Numbered from the stretch's first letter, positions 25,987 to 35,061 are shown. The stretch is DNA of 64,000 bases from Rhodanobacter sp. C03 (GCF_002001175.1 NZ_MUNT01000010.1:62001-126000); one strand, 5' to 3'. Program-made: numbers and translations. Notes: generated by a model not told the origin, from the sequence alone.

Positions 25987-27732
25987 TCAGCTCGCGGCTG
26001 ACGCGTCGACGATCTCGCTCAGCAGCGCCTCGGCCTGCTCGTGCGTATGCGCGCGCAGCAGGCGGGCGGCATGGCGGCGCAGATGGGCGTGGTCGAGCGT
26101 GGCGAGGCGGTCGCGCACCTGCAGGATCTGGCCCGGATGCATGCTGAATTCGTGCAGGCCCAGCATCAGCAGCAACGCGGTGAAGTTCACGTCGCCGGCA
26201 ATCTCGCCGCACAGGCTCACCGGTTTCTTCGCACGACGGCCGGCACTGATCACGTGCGACAGCAGCCGCAGCAGTGCCGGCTGCAGCGGGTTGTAGATGT
26301 TCTCCAGTGCGTCGTTGCCGCGATCGGCGGCGAGCACGTACTGGGCCAGGTCGTTGGTGCCGATCGCGAGGAAGTCTGCGTGTTCCAGCAGCGCGCGCAC
26401 GTTGATCGCCGCGGCCGGCACTTCGATCATCGCGCCCAGCGGAAGCTTCTCCGGCAGGTCGATGTTCTCGCGCTTCAATTCCTGTCGTGCCAGCTTGAAC
26501 AGCGTGCGCACCGCAATGAGTTCGTCCGGCTGAGTCACCATCGGCACCAGCACGCGCACCGGGCCGTAGCAGGCGGCGCGCAGGATCGCGCGGATCTGGG
26601 TGGAGAATACCGCGGGGTAGCGCAGCGACAGGCGCACGCCGCGCACGCCTAGCGCCGGATTGTCCTCGCCGCGCAGCACCAGTCCGGCGGCATCGGCCTT
26701 GTCGGCGCCGAGGTCCAGCGTGCGGATCGTCACCGGCAAACCGCCCATGCCCATCACCAGGTCGCGATAGGCGATGAACTGCTCGTCTTCCGACGGCAGT
26801 CCCTTGTGCTTGAGGAACAGGAATTCAGTGCGGTACAGGCCGACGCCGTCGGCACCGCGCGCGCGCGCGCTGGCCACGTCGGTGGGAGTTTCGGCGTTGG
26901 CCAGCAGGCAGATCTCGATGTTGTCGCGGGTGCGCGTGGGCGCATTCGCGAGCTTGGCCAGGCGGCGGCCCTCGATCACCGCCTCGCGTTGCCAGGCGCG
27001 GTAGCGCGACAGATCCTGTGCGGTGGGATGCACGATCGCTTCGCCGCGCTCGGCGTCGAGCAGGATCAGATCCTCGTCGTGGATGTTGGACAGTGCATCG
27101 CGCGTGCCGACCAGCATCGGCAGACCGAGGCTGCGCGCGAGGATCGCGCTGTGCGAATACGGGCTGCCGGAGCTGCCGACCACGCCGAGCAGACCGTTGC
27201 CGGCCAGCTGCGCCATGTCGGCCGGCGCGATGCTGTCGGCGATCAGGATCTCACCCACGCGCGCGGCCAGCTTGCGTTCCTCCGGGCTGGTCTGCCGCAG
27301 CAGGGCGGAGATCACCCGGTTGATCACCTGCTCGACGTCTTCCTTGCGGCTGCGCAGGTACGGATCGTCCATCGCCTCGAACACGGCGCAAAGGCGATCA
27401 CGCTGTTTCTTCAGTGCGGCACCGGGACGGTAGTGGCCGATCCGCACCAGATCATCCAGCCCGCGCAGCAGCTCGGCGTCATCCAGCAGCAGGCTGTGCG
27501 CATCGATGAACTCGTTGACCTCGCGTGCCAATGCGCCATGCAACTTGCCGCGCAGTTCGCGCAGTTCCTGCCGTGCGGTGTCCAGCGCACGGTGCAGGTG
27601 GCCAATCTCTGCCTCGATCTCTTCCTCGGCCAGTGGCCGGGTGTCGACGCTGTAGCGGCTGGGTTGCACCAGCCGGGCCCGGCCCAGCGCCATGCCGTGG
27701 GCGGCGATCGTGCCATTGAGTACGTGCCTCAC
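25987..27732 (-). CDS. ptsI: Phosphoenolpyruvate-protein phosphotransferase (PTS enzyme I)
   Basis: A 581-residue enzyme I that takes phosphate from PEP and passes it to HPr. The phospho-His is His194 in SPYSHSAILARS; the usual GGRTSH lead-in is changed to GSSGSPYSH. The PEP-binding barrel carries DGVGLYRTEFLFL, RTLDLGADK and the catalytic Cys in VSLCGEIAGD. The GTG at 27732 is preceded by GAGGT about 7 bases upstream and begins VRHVLNGTIA, the expected family start. Longer readings run into HPr. It lies 68 bases after ptsH as the last gene of the PTS run. Confidence 0.93.
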   Translation of the reverse strand: MRHVLNGTIAAHGMALGRARLVQPSRYSVDTRPLAEEEIEAEIGHLHRALDTARQELRELRGKLHGALAREVNEFIDAHSLLLDDAELLRGLDDLVRIGHYRPGAALKKQRDRLCAVFEAMDDPYLRSRKEDVEQVINRVISALLRQTSPEERKLAARVGEILIADSIAPADMAQLAGNGLLGVVGSSGSPYSHSAILARSLGLPMLVGTRDALSNIHDEDLILLDAERGEAIVHPTAQDLSRYRAWQREAVIEGRRLAKLANAPTRTRDNIEICLLANAETPTDVASARARGADGVGLYRTEFLFLKHKGLPSEDEQFIAYRDLVMGMGGLPVTIRTLDLGADKADAAGLVLRGEDNPALGVRGVRLSLRYPAVFSTQIRAILRAACYGPVRVLVPMVTQPDELIAVRTLFKLARQELKRENIDLPEKLPLGAMIEVPAAAINVRALLEHADFLAIGTNDLAQYVLAADRGNDALENIYNPLQPALLRLLSHVISAGRRAKKPVSLCGEIAGDVNFTALLLMLGLHEFSMHPGQILQVRDRLATLDHAHLRRHAARLLRAHTHEQAEALLSEIVDASAAS

Positions 27733-27800
27733 GCGCAGCACCTCGCATGCCGGATCGGCATGCGCAGCAGGATCACCAACTTGGCAGGCGCATTGCCCAT

Positions 27801-28070
27801 TCAGGCTCCTTCGTCGAACTTGCGCTCGAACAGCGCGACCACGGCATCCAGGGTGGATTGCTCGTCCGGGCCGTCGGCGCGGATGGTCAACGGCGTGCCG
27901 ATGCCGGCGGCCAGCATCATCACGCCCATGATGCTCTGTGCGTTGATCTCGCGGCCCTTGCTGACCAGCCACACGGTGGATTTGAAACCCTGCACCAGCT
28001 GCACCAGTTTTGCGGAGGCGCGGGCATGCAGGCCGAGTTTGTTGGAAACGATGATTTCTTGTTCAAGCAT
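27801..28070 (-). CDS. ptsH: Phosphocarrier protein HPr
   Basis: An 89-residue HPr. The active His15 lies in KLGLHARASAKL and the regulatory Ser46 in INAQSIMGVM. Both phosphorylation sites are intact, which fits the presence of HPr kinase/phosphorylase in the same cluster. It relays phosphate from enzyme I to the mannose-type EIIA encoded just upstream, whose stop it overlaps by 8 bases. No sugar-specific EIIB or EIIC is nearby, so the relay is probably regulatory. Confidence 0.95.
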   Translation of the reverse strand: MLEQEIIVSNKLGLHARASAKLVQLVQGFKSTVWLVSKGREINAQSIMGVMMLAAGIGTPLTIRADGPDEQSTLDAVVALFERKFDEGA

Positions 28071-28455
28071 GATCGATGAAGATTCCCCCGCGGCCACCGC
28101 TGGCCGCGATCTCGGCCAGTTCGTCCAGTGGTTTTTCCGCATAGTTGAGTACACGCAGCAGCATCGGCAGGTTGAGACCCGACACGCAGCGAAGATGGAC
28201 GCCCAGCGCACTCAGCGACAGACCGATATTGCATGGAGTGGCGCCATACAGGTCGGCCAGCACCAGCACGCCGTCGCCCTGATCGAGTTCGCGTGCATGG
28301 CGCACAGTGAGTGTGCGCATCACATCCGGATCGGATTGCGGCGGTATTTCCACCGCAGCGACCTGCAGCGGCAGTTTCGGCATCACGTGATGTGCGGCGG
28401 AGATCAGCGCCTTGCCGACCGCCTCGTGGGTCATCAACAGCACGCCGACGTTCAT
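28063..28455 (-). CDS. PTS mannose-type EIIA domain protein
   Basis: A 130-residue single-domain EIIA of the mannose superfamily. The phospho-acceptor is His10 in GVLLMTHEAVG, and the ADLYGATPCNIG segment is conserved. No EIIB, EIIC or EIID partner is encoded in the window, so the protein probably signals the PTS phosphorylation state, as in other proteobacteria with an incomplete PTS. It ends inside the start of ptsH (8-base overlap) and begins 37 bases after rapZ. Confidence 0.92.
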   Translation of the reverse strand: MNVGVLLMTHEAVGKALISAAHHVMPKLPLQVAAVEIPPQSDPDVMRTLTVRHARELDQGDGVLVLADLYGATPCNIGLSLSALGVHLRCVSGLNLPMLLRVLNYAEKPLDELAEIAASGGRGGIFIDHA

Positions 28456-28492
28456 GAGAGGTTCTCCGTGATGCTTGCCAGCGGCATGATCT

Positions 28493-29401
28493 TCACTCCA
28501 GCTCACGGTGGAAGGTGAGTACGCCTTCGCGGCGATCACGGTAATGCGCGGCGAGTTTCTCGACCAGGTAGACCGAACGATGCCGTCCACCGGTGCAGCC
28601 GACCGAAATCGTCACGTAGCTGCGATCGTCCTGCTCGAAGCGCGGCAGCCACGCATCCAGCCAGCGCGCGGTGTCGGCAAAGTATTCGCTGACCAGCGGC
28701 TCGGCGTCGAGGAATTCGCGTACTGGTGCGTCCTTGCCCGACAGCGGTCGCAAGTGCGCGTGCCAGTGCGGGTTCGGCAGGCAACGCGCATCGAACACGA
28801 AGTCCGCATCCAGCGGCAAGCCGCGGCGGAACGCGAATGACTGGAACATCAAGGTGAGTCCTGCCGTCGCCTGGGCGTAACCGGTGGCCACGAGGCGGCG
28901 CAGCTGGTGCACGTTGAGCTCGCTGGAATCGATCACCTTCTCGGCGATCGCCATCAGCGGGCGCAGCAGTTTGCGTTCTTCGACGATCGCGTCGGCCAGC
29001 GACACGCCGCGTATGGCCAGCGGATGACGGCGGCGGGTTTCCGAGTAGCGCTTGATCAGTACCGCGTCGCTGCAATCCAGAAAGATCAGATGCACCTGTA
29101 CGCCTGCGCCAGCCAGTTGCGAGAGTACGGTCGGCATGTGCGAGAAATCGGCACCGCGATTGCGCACGTCCACCCCCACCGCAATGCGTCGCGGCCGGCC
29201 ACGGCGGTCGCCGCTGGTGGCGGCATCGACCAGTTGCGGCAGCAGCGCCGAGGGCAGGTTGTCGACGCAGTAGAACTCCAGATCCTCCAGCGCGCGCAGC
29301 GCCACCGTCTTGCCGCCGCCGGACATGCCGGTGAGCACGATCAGGTGGATCTCGTGCGGATCGTCCAGTGAATTGAGCAGGGGCGTGTCGGTTTCGTTCA
29401 T
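28493..29401 (-). CDS. rapZ: RNase adapter protein RapZ
   Basis: A 302-residue RapZ/YvcJ protein. The N-terminal half carries the P-loop GMSGGGKT (residues 25-32) and the FLDCSDAVLIKRYSETRRRHPL segment. The C-terminal domain contains ISVGCTGGRHRSV, the ligand and RNA-binding core. In E. coli RapZ binds glucosamine-6-phosphate and directs decay of the GlmZ RNA, adjusting envelope precursor synthesis; in this group the target RNAs are unknown. It follows hprK with a 4-base gap and is tightly packed with the PTS genes. Confidence 0.95.
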   Translation of the reverse strand: MNETDTPLLNSLDDPHEIHLIVLTGMSGGGKTVALRALEDLEFYCVDNLPSALLPQLVDAATSGDRRGRPRRIAVGVDVRNRGADFSHMPTVLSQLAGAGVQVHLIFLDCSDAVLIKRYSETRRRHPLAIRGVSLADAIVEERKLLRPLMAIAEKVIDSSELNVHQLRRLVATGYAQATAGLTLMFQSFAFRRGLPLDADFVFDARCLPNPHWHAHLRPLSGKDAPVREFLDAEPLVSEYFADTARWLDAWLPRFEQDDRSYVTISVGCTGGRHRSVYLVEKLAAHYRDRREGVLTFHRELE

Positions 29402-29405
29402 GAGG

Positions 29406-30404
29406 TCACCACGGCGGCAGCCGACGCAGCTGGTGCGCCTGGCGGTCGATGAAGGTCTGTGCGGGATCGATGCCCTTGCTCTTCAGCGCGTGACTGCGCA
29501 CGGCGGCTTCGACCAGCACGGCAAGGTTGCGTCCCGGCGCCACCGGGATGGTGATCATCGGCACCGGTACGTCGAAGATTTCGCGATGGCCGATGTCGCC
29601 GGTGAGGCGGGTCAATGCATCGGTTTCGTCGCCCTCGCGCATGGGCTTGAGGTGGATGACCAGACGCAGGTATTTGGACGGCTTGACCGACATGTGGCCG
29701 AACATCTCGCGCACGTTGAGTACGCCCAGGCCACGCACTTCCAGCAGGTCCTGCAGCAGCTCGGGGCAGGTGCCGTCGATCACGTCGGGTGCGATCAGGG
29801 TGAACTCGGTGGCATCGTCGGCGACCAGCCGGTGGCCGCGGCTGATCAGTTCCAGCGCCAGCTCGCTCTTGCCGGAGCCGGCTTCGCCGGTGATCAGCAC
29901 GCCGATCGAGAACACTTCCAGAAACACGCCGTGCAAGGTGGTCTTCGCCGCCAGCATGCGTGCCAGATGGTATTGCAGATAAGTCAGCAACTCATGCCCA
30001 CGCTTGGGGCTGATCCACAGCGGCGTGTTGGTTTCCTCAGCGACCTCGCGCAGGTCGGCCGGTACCGCCTGGTCCTTGGTCACGATCAACGCCACCGGCT
30101 GGTAGGCGGCGATCTTGTGCATCACCTCCCAGCGCTGGCGCGAATCAAGCGTGTCGAGGAAGTTCAGTTCCTCGGTGCCGATGATCTGGATCTTGTTCGG
30201 ATAGATGACGTTGAGGTAGCCGATCAGCGAAGGCCGGCGCGACTGCGCGGCACCAGGCTCGATCACGCGCGTTTCCCCGCGCATGCCCGACAACCAGCGC
30301 AGGGCCATGCGTTCGTGGACGCCATCGTAGAGTTGTCGCGCGCTGATCCGGTCCAAGCGAAGATCCTTGCGTCGCATGGCGGGCTGCTGCGACGGCATGA
30401 CCAT
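29406..30404 (-). CDS. hprK: HPr kinase/phosphorylase
   Basis: A 332-residue bifunctional enzyme that adds or removes phosphate on Ser46 of HPr. The N-terminal domain (about 15-145) precedes the kinase domain with Walker A GEAGSGKS (173-180), the catalytic loop [11 protein letters not shown] and the HprK signature [19 protein letters not shown] codons at 30404, 30398 and 30377 are all possible starts, and none has a strong ribosome binding site. It follows hpf with only 70 bases between, so the ptsN gene that sits here in many relatives is absent. Confidence 0.92.
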   Translation of the reverse strand: MVMPSQQPAMRRKDLRLDRISARQLYDGVHERMALRWLSGMRGETRVIEPGAAQSRRPSLIGYLNVIYPNKIQIIGTEELNFLDTLDSRQRWEVMHKIAAYQPVALIVTKDQAVPADLREVAEETNTPLWISPKRGHELLTYLQYHLARMLAAKTTLHGVFLEVFSIGVLITGEAGSGKSELALELISRGHRLVADDATEFTLIAPDVIDGTCPELLQDLLEVRGLGVLNVREMFGHMSVKPSKYLRLVIHLKPMREGDETDALTRLTGDIGHREIFDVPVPMITIPVAPGRNLAVLVEAAVRSHALKSKGIDPAQTFIDRQAHQLRRLPPW

Positions 30405-30474
30405 TGTGCCAGCTTGGACGGATACGCGCCTTCGCAAGAAAGCGGCCTGCCGGAAGGGCAGACCGCGGGAGGGA

Positions 30475-30798
30475 TCAGCCGTACTGGCGCGCGTCGCGCG
30501 CTTCCTGCTGATGCTTGTCGCTGACTTTTTCGCGATGCTTGCGCAACTGGTTGACCAGTTTGTCGAACAGGACGTCGATGGAGGCGTACATGTCGGCTTC
30601 GACGGCTTCGGCATGCAGGGTGGCGCCGATCACTCCCAAGGTACCTTCAGCCCGCTGTCGGAGCTTGTCGACCGACAATACGATGGCAAGGCTGATCAAT
30701 TTCTCGTCGAGGCGTGTCAGGCGGTCAAGCTTGGCGGTGGCGTGGTCCCGTAGGGCCGGGGTGACTTCGATCTGCTGGCCGCTGAGTTGGAATTGCAT
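30475..30798 (-). CDS. hpf: Ribosome hibernation promoting factor HPF (short form)
   Basis: A 107-residue short-type HPF/YhbH that binds the 30S decoding region in stationary phase and helps form inactive 100S ribosomes. Conserved features are [20 protein letters not shown] at the start and the basic [12 protein letters not shown] helix near the end. A strong ribosome binding site (GAGGAGG) lies before the ATG at 30798. It follows rpoN by 152 bases, the usual order in gammaproteobacteria. Confidence 0.94.
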   Translation of the reverse strand: MQFQLSGQQIEVTPALRDHATAKLDRLTRLDEKLISLAIVLSVDKLRQRAEGTLGVIGATLHAEAVEADMYASIDVLFDKLVNQLRKHREKVSDKHQQEARDARQYG

Positions 30799-30902
30799 AG
30801 CGTGCGCCTCCTCTGGTGCTGCAGTGCCGCTTTCGCGGCGGGTGGACGTACCGTGGCCGAGTGGCGGCGGTACATCGTCAATCATTCTTCGGTATCAGGT
30901 AT

Positions 30903-30931
30903 GGGAACGTTTTTGGATTAACCAAGTTCCC
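30903..30931. repeat. Stem-loop between rpoN and hpf
   Basis: GGGAAC (30903-30908) and GTTCCC (30926-30931) form the outer stem, and TTGG/CCAA (30913-30916 and 30922-30925) the inner stem around an ATTAA loop, with a 4-base bulge on one side. It sits just after the rpoN stop. It may be an mRNA processing or stability element; there is no clear T-run for termination. Confidence 0.4.
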
Positions 30932-30950
30932 GTGAATATATGCCAGTGAA

Positions 30951-32411
30951 TCAACCGGCACGCTGGCGTTCGCTGGAACTGGGGATGCGCAATCCTTCCC
31001 GGTATTTGGCGACCGTGCGACGGGCGACCTGGATACCCTTGCGTTGCAATTCCTCGGCAATCGCCTGATCGGACAGCGGCTTGCGCGCATCCTCCGCATC
31101 GATCAGCTTGCGCAGCATGGCCTGGATCGCGGTGGCAGAAGCAGTCCCACCATCCTCGGTGGATACCCCGCTGGAAAAGAAATATTTCAGTTCGAACGTG
31201 CCACGCGGGGTATGGATGTACTTGCGCGTGGTCACCCGTGAAATGGTCGACTCATGCATGGCCACTTCCTCGGCCACCTCGCGCAGCACCAGCGGGTGCA
31301 TCGCCTCGGGACCGTAATCGAGAAACGCGCTCTGCCGCCGCACGATCGCTTCGGCGACCTTGAGCAGCGTCTCGGCACGCGATTCCAGGCTCTTGATCAG
31401 CCAGCGCGCCTCCTGCAGCTGGCCGCGCATCCAGCTGGCGTCTTCGCCGCGCGCCTGTGCGATCAGTCCGCAGTAATGCTGGTTGAGCCCCAGCCGCGGC
31501 TGCGCATCCGGATTCAGGCTGACCCGCCAGCGGCTGCCGTCACGCAAGGCGTAGACATCCGGTGCGACATATTCCACCGGGGTGGCATCGAGACTCGCAC
31601 CGGGGCGTGGATCGAGACTGCGGATCAACACGGCGGCGGCGGCCACATCATCCTCGCCGGCACGCAGGCGGCGCGCCAGCCGCGCGATATCGTTGCGCGC
31701 CAGCAGTTCCAGCTCGCTGTCGACGATGCGCAGGGCCAGTTCACGTTGCGGTGTGGCCGGATCGAATTGTTCCAGCTGCACGCGCAGGCAGTCGCGCAGA
31801 TCCAGGCTGCCCACACCGGCAGGGTCAAAGCCCTGCAGTTGCCGGCGCACGGCGTCGACTTCGTCGAGACTCGCCTTCAGGTCGGCGGGCAGCACGGCCA
31901 GCACCGCCTCCAGCCCTTCGTTCAGGTAACCGGAGGCATTCAGTGCGTCGATCAGTACCGTGGCGATCAGATGCTGACGGGGATTGAACGAGGCCATGTT
32001 GAGCTGCCACAGCAGATGCTGCTGCAGGGTTTCCGGTGCGGCGTTTTGTGGCTCGAAATCGTCGTCGCCGCGCGAGCCAAGGCTGCCACTGCTGCCAACG
32101 CTGCTGCTGGAGAAGTCGATCGGTGCTTCGGCGCCGCCGCCATCGGCCCATTCACCGGTGTCTTCGCTATCGGTGCTGCCGGCCGCCGCGACGCTTTCGG
32201 CGCTCGGGTATTCGCTTTCGGCGCTTTCGCGATCGACGGTTTCTTCGTCCTCGGCCTCTTCGGCGAATTCCAGCAGCGGATTGCTCTCGGCGATCTGCCG
32301 CAGTTCGGCCTCCAGCTCCAGCTGCGACAATTGCAACAGACGGATCGCCTGCTGCAGCTGCGGCGTCAGGGTCAGTTGCTGGTGGAGGCGAAACTGCAGT
32401 GCGGGTTTCAT
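30951..32411 (-). CDS. rpoN: RNA polymerase sigma-54 factor
   Basis: A 486-residue sigma-54. Region I is glutamine- and leucine-rich (FRLHQQLTLTPQLQQAIRLL), and the following acidic region II is unusually rich in Glu, Asp and Ser (about residues 52-120). The core-binding domain follows, then the helix-turn-helix and the RpoN box ARRTVAKYR (463-471). It directs transcription from -24/-12 promoters with enhancer-binding activators. The ATG at 32411 (MKPALQFRLHQQ) is the conserved start; upstream in-frame extension is not conserved. It lies downstream of lptB by 91 bases. Confidence 0.95.
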   Translation of the reverse strand: MKPALQFRLHQQLTLTPQLQQAIRLLQLSQLELEAELRQIAESNPLLEFAEEAEDEETVDRESAESEYPSAESVAAAGSTDSEDTGEWADGGGAEAPIDFSSSSVGSSGSLGSRGDDDFEPQNAAPETLQQHLLWQLNMASFNPRQHLIATVLIDALNASGYLNEGLEAVLAVLPADLKASLDEVDAVRRQLQGFDPAGVGSLDLRDCLRVQLEQFDPATPQRELALRIVDSELELLARNDIARLARRLRAGEDDVAAAAVLIRSLDPRPGASLDATPVEYVAPDVYALRDGSRWRVSLNPDAQPRLGLNQHYCGLIAQARGEDASWMRGQLQEARWLIKSLESRAETLLKVAEAIVRRQSAFLDYGPEAMHPLVLREVAEEVAMHESTISRVTTRKYIHTPRGTFELKYFFSSGVSTEDGGTASATAIQAMLRKLIDAEDARKPLSDQAIAEELQRKGIQVARRTVAKYREGLRIPSSSERQRAG

Positions 32412-32502
32412 GCCAGCCAGGTCGAAGGAACTCGCAGCCATCCTAGCGCTTGCTCGCAGATGCGGCCATAGCCGCATGCAACCGATTGCCGGGTAACGGC
32501 AA

Positions 32503-33222
32503 TCAGAGGCGGAATTCGCGGCCCAGGTAGACCTCGCGCACCTTTTCGTCGGCCAGGATGTGCGCCGGGGTGCCGCGCGAAAGTACTTCGCCTTCGCTCA
32601 TGATGTAGGCGCGGTCGCAGATGCCCAGTGTCTCGCGCACATTGTGGTCGGTGATCAGCACGCCGATGCCGCGCTCCTTCAGGTGCCGCACGATGCGCTG
32701 GATCTCGCCGACCGAGATCGGGTCGACGCCGGCGAACGGCTCGTCCAGCAGCATGTAGCGCGGCTGCGCGGCCAGCGCACGGGCGATTTCCACACGGCGG
32801 CGTTCGCCACCGGAAAGGCTGATGCCCTTCTGGTCGGCGATATGGCCGATCTTCAGTTCGTCCAGCAGGCTTTCCAGCTCGCTGTTGCGCTGCTGCTCGC
32901 TGAGGCCATCGCGTAGTTCCAGCACCGCCATGATGTTGTCGGCCACGCTGAGCCGGCGGAACACCGAAGCCTCCTGCGGCAGGTAGCCGATGCCGAGCTT
33001 GGCGCGTGCATGCATCGGCAGGCCGGTGATGTCCTGCTTGTCCAGCTTGATGCTGCCAGCATCGGCCTCGATCAGACCGACCACCATGTAGAAGCAGGTG
33101 GTCTTGCCGGCCCCGTTGGGGCCAAGCAGACCGACCACTTCACCCTCGCGGATCGAGAACGCGAAATCGCGCACCACCTTGCGTGCCTTGAAACTTTTTT
33201 GCAGACCGTCGGCGGAGAGCAT
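32503..33222 (-). CDS. lptB: LPS export ABC transporter ATPase LptB
   Basis: A 239-residue ATPase that drives extraction of lipopolysaccharide from the inner membrane with LptF and LptG. It has Walker [10 protein letters not shown], the signature [15 protein letters not shown], Walker [13 protein letters not shown] and the H-loop His in [11 protein letters not shown], plus the LptB-type C-terminal tail. It starts 3 bases after the lptA stop. LptF and LptG are not in this window. Confidence 0.96.
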   Translation of the reverse strand: MLSADGLQKSFKARKVVRDFAFSIREGEVVGLLGPNGAGKTTCFYMVVGLIEADAGSIKLDKQDITGLPMHARAKLGIGYLPQEASVFRRLSVADNIMAVLELRDGLSEQQRNSELESLLDELKIGHIADQKGISLSGGERRRVEIARALAAQPRYMLLDEPFAGVDPISVGEIQRIVRHLKERGIGVLITDHNVRETLGICDRAYIMSEGEVLSRGTPAHILADEKVREVYLGREFRL

Positions 33223-33225
33223 CGG

Positions 33226-33879
33226 TTACGGCTGTCCGTGGGTAGCAGTCGAGGTGCTGGGGGCCGGTGTTGCGTCCGGCGCAGTCGCCGAAGCCGGCTT
33301 GGTAGCGGCTGGCGTGGTGGCGTGCTGCGGTGCCGTGGCAGCAGGTTTGGGCTTGGGCAGGATGATGCCGTGCACCAGGCCGTCGCCGCTGGATTCGCCG
33401 GTGATCAGCTGGGTGTTGGTGTTGTAGGTCAGCTTTTCGCCATGGAACTCGCCGCGACCTTGCTGTTTCATCTGGGCACGGGTGGTGAGCACGGCAATGC
33501 CGTTGATGTTGTCGTAATCGAGCGTGACGGCATCGCCTTGCACCAGCTGGTTGTTCTCGTCCAGCTGCTGGATATGCGCCAAGTTGCCGGTAACCACGAT
33601 GCGGGCGATCTGGGTATCGGCGTCGAGGTACATCTTGGCCACATCGCCGGTGACCAGCAGGGAGCCCTGGGTGATTTTGACGTTGCCGGTGAGAGTGGTG
33701 ACCGTGTTCGGCGCGTTGAACGCGTTGGTGGTCTTCGCCACGTAATTCATCGGCAGATCGCGATCCGATTTCTTGGCCAGCGCGAGCGTGGGCAGCAGAG
33801 TCAGCAGCGCTGCCGAGAGCAGGCCGATGGCGAGCTTACGACTTGCGCTTGCGTGGTGGGAACGTGCCGTGGCTGTCAT
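33226..33879 (-). CDS. lptA: LPS transport periplasmic protein LptA
   Basis: A 217-residue periplasmic bridge protein. A signal peptide (hydrophobic about 15-30, ending LALA) precedes an OstA-like beta-jellyroll (about 35-165) that carries lipopolysaccharide to the outer membrane. The C-terminus is extended by about 45 residues rich in Ala, Pro and Thr, which is longer than E. coli LptA and likely disordered. The start at 33879 lies inside the end of lptC (44-base overlap). Confidence 0.9.
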   Translation of the reverse strand: MTATARSHHASASRKLAIGLLSAALLTLLPTLALAKKSDRDLPMNYVAKTTNAFNAPNTVTTLTGNVKITQGSLLVTGDVAKMYLDADTQIARIVVTGNLAHIQQLDENNQLVQGDAVTLDYDNINGIAVLTTRAQMKQQGRGEFHGEKLTYNTNTQLITGESSGDGLVHGIILPKPKPAATAPQHATTPAATKPASATAPDATPAPSTSTATHGQP

Positions 33880-34438
33880 CGAGCAACTCCAGGTGATTGT
33901 CGTTGAGATTGGCACGCATGCCGACCCCGTTCATTCTAGCGTCGCCTTGGATCATCTGTGCCGGCGCCGCAGTTTCCATGCGGTTTTCCTTGGGCCACGC
34001 GGTGATGTCGGTGGTGTACATGTCCGCGGCGGCGGTGTCGGCATACGCATTGCGGTGCATGTGGACCGGCCCTTGCAACTTGAGCAGGGTGCCGGGCTTG
34101 TTGACCCAGCCGTACAGCGACTCGCCTTCCCAGTCCGGTACGCCGGGTTGCTTGGCGGGCATCTGGAAGGTCGGCGTATTGAGGTAGAGTGAGTCGTCGC
34201 CCTCGCGCCGCTCCAGGTGCGGCGACTGCACCCGCAATCCGGGCTGGCCGTCGACGTTGTATTCGGTCACGCGGGCGTTGATCAGCGTATAGCCGGAACG
34301 TGGCGGTCCCACAAAATCATGGGTTTCCGCTGACGGCCCCATCCACCACAGTAGCAACTGGAGCATGCCCGCGGCGAGCGCGATCACGATGATCGCGGCC
34401 GGCAGGCGCCGGTCGCGCAGCCAGAGCCATAACTTCAC
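33836..34438 (-). CDS. lptC: LPS export system protein LptC
   Basis: A 200-residue bitopic inner-membrane protein. It has one N-terminal helix (about residues 13-33) and a periplasmic OstA-like domain (about 50-190) that receives lipopolysaccharide from LptBFG and passes it to LptA. The GTG at 34438 overlaps the kdsC stop in GTGA and is preferred; a TTG at 34444 would add two residues. It sits in the kdsD-kdsC-lptC-lptA-lptB order common to gammaproteobacteria. Confidence 0.88.
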   Translation of the reverse strand: MKLWLWLRDRRLPAAIIVIALAAGMLQLLLWWMGPSAETHDFVGPPRSGYTLINARVTEYNVDGQPGLRVQSPHLERREGDDSLYLNTPTFQMPAKQPGVPDWEGESLYGWVNKPGTLLKLQGPVHMHRNAYADTAAADMYTTDITAWPKENRMETAAPAQMIQGDARMNGVGMRANLNDNHLELLDDSHGTFPPRKRKS

Positions 34439-34986
34439 TGCCAACGCTCCCGCTCGGCGGCGCTCTTGCCCTGCGCCTGCAGGATCAGGTCGCAGGCTTC
34501 ACGCGCGGCGCCCATGCCACCACTTTTGCTGGTCTGCCAGTGCGCCTGCTCGACGACCCACGGATGCGCGTTGGCCACCGCCACCGCCAACCCGGCGATG
34601 CGCATCGGCGGCAGGTCGGGCAGGTCGTCGCCGATGAAGGCGGCCTGCTCAGGCGTGAGATGCAGTGCGTCGAGCAGCTCCAGCAGACAGGCGCGCTTGT
34701 CGGCCTGACCCTGGTAGACGTGAGCGATGTCCAGTTCCTCGGCGCGCAGCGCGACTGGATGGCTGATCCGCGCGGTGATCAGTGCCACCTGCACGCCATT
34801 CGCCTGCAGCTGTTTCAGGCCGACGCCGTCATGCACGTGGAATACCTTGGTTTCGTGACCGCCCTCGCCGTACCACAGCCGCCCGTCGGTCAGGGTGCCG
34901 TCCACATCGAACACGGCCAAGCGAACCTTGGCGGCACGGGCGAGGATGTCGGCGGGAAGATTTGCGAGGTAGGGGGAGTTGGGCAC
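34435..34986 (-). CDS. kdsC: 3-deoxy-D-manno-octulosonate 8-phosphate phosphatase KdsC
   Basis: A 183-residue HAD-family phosphatase that releases Kdo from Kdo-8-phosphate. The nucleophile motif is FDVDGTLTDGRL, the second motif LITARIS, the Lys loop in QGQADK and the metal Asp pair in FIGDDLPDL. The GTG at 34986 (VPNSPYLANLPADI) gives the usual family length. A TTG at 35055 would lengthen it but falls inside a perfect inverted repeat and lacks a ribosome binding site. It ends in an overlap with lptC. Confidence 0.88.
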   Translation of the reverse strand: MPNSPYLANLPADILARAAKVRLAVFDVDGTLTDGRLWYGEGGHETKVFHVHDGVGLKQLQANGVQVALITARISHPVALRAEELDIAHVYQGQADKRACLLELLDALHLTPEQAAFIGDDLPDLPPMRIAGLAVAVANAHPWVVEQAHWQTSKSGGMGAAREACDLILQAQGKSAAERERWQ

Positions 34987-35037
34987 GGTTTTTGGGGTTC
35001 GGGGTGGAAAAGCGTCAAGAGCGGGCTTGCCTGATTT

Positions 35038-35061
35038 TCTGATTTGCCAAGGCAAATCAGA
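35038..35061. repeat. Perfect 11-base inverted repeat between kdsD and kdsC
   Basis: Arms 35038-35048 and 35051-35061 are exact reverse complements around a central AA. The repeat ends right at the kdsD stop codon (35062-35064). It could be an operator, an attenuating hairpin or a small repeat; the very short centre makes an operator-like palindrome as likely as an RNA hairpin. Confidence 0.6.

Noticed and set aside
30799-30950. A TGGCAT-containing stretch upstream of hpf as a sigma-54 promoter.
   Set aside because: The GC doublet expected 10 bases after the GG is missing, so it does not fit a -24/-12 promoter.
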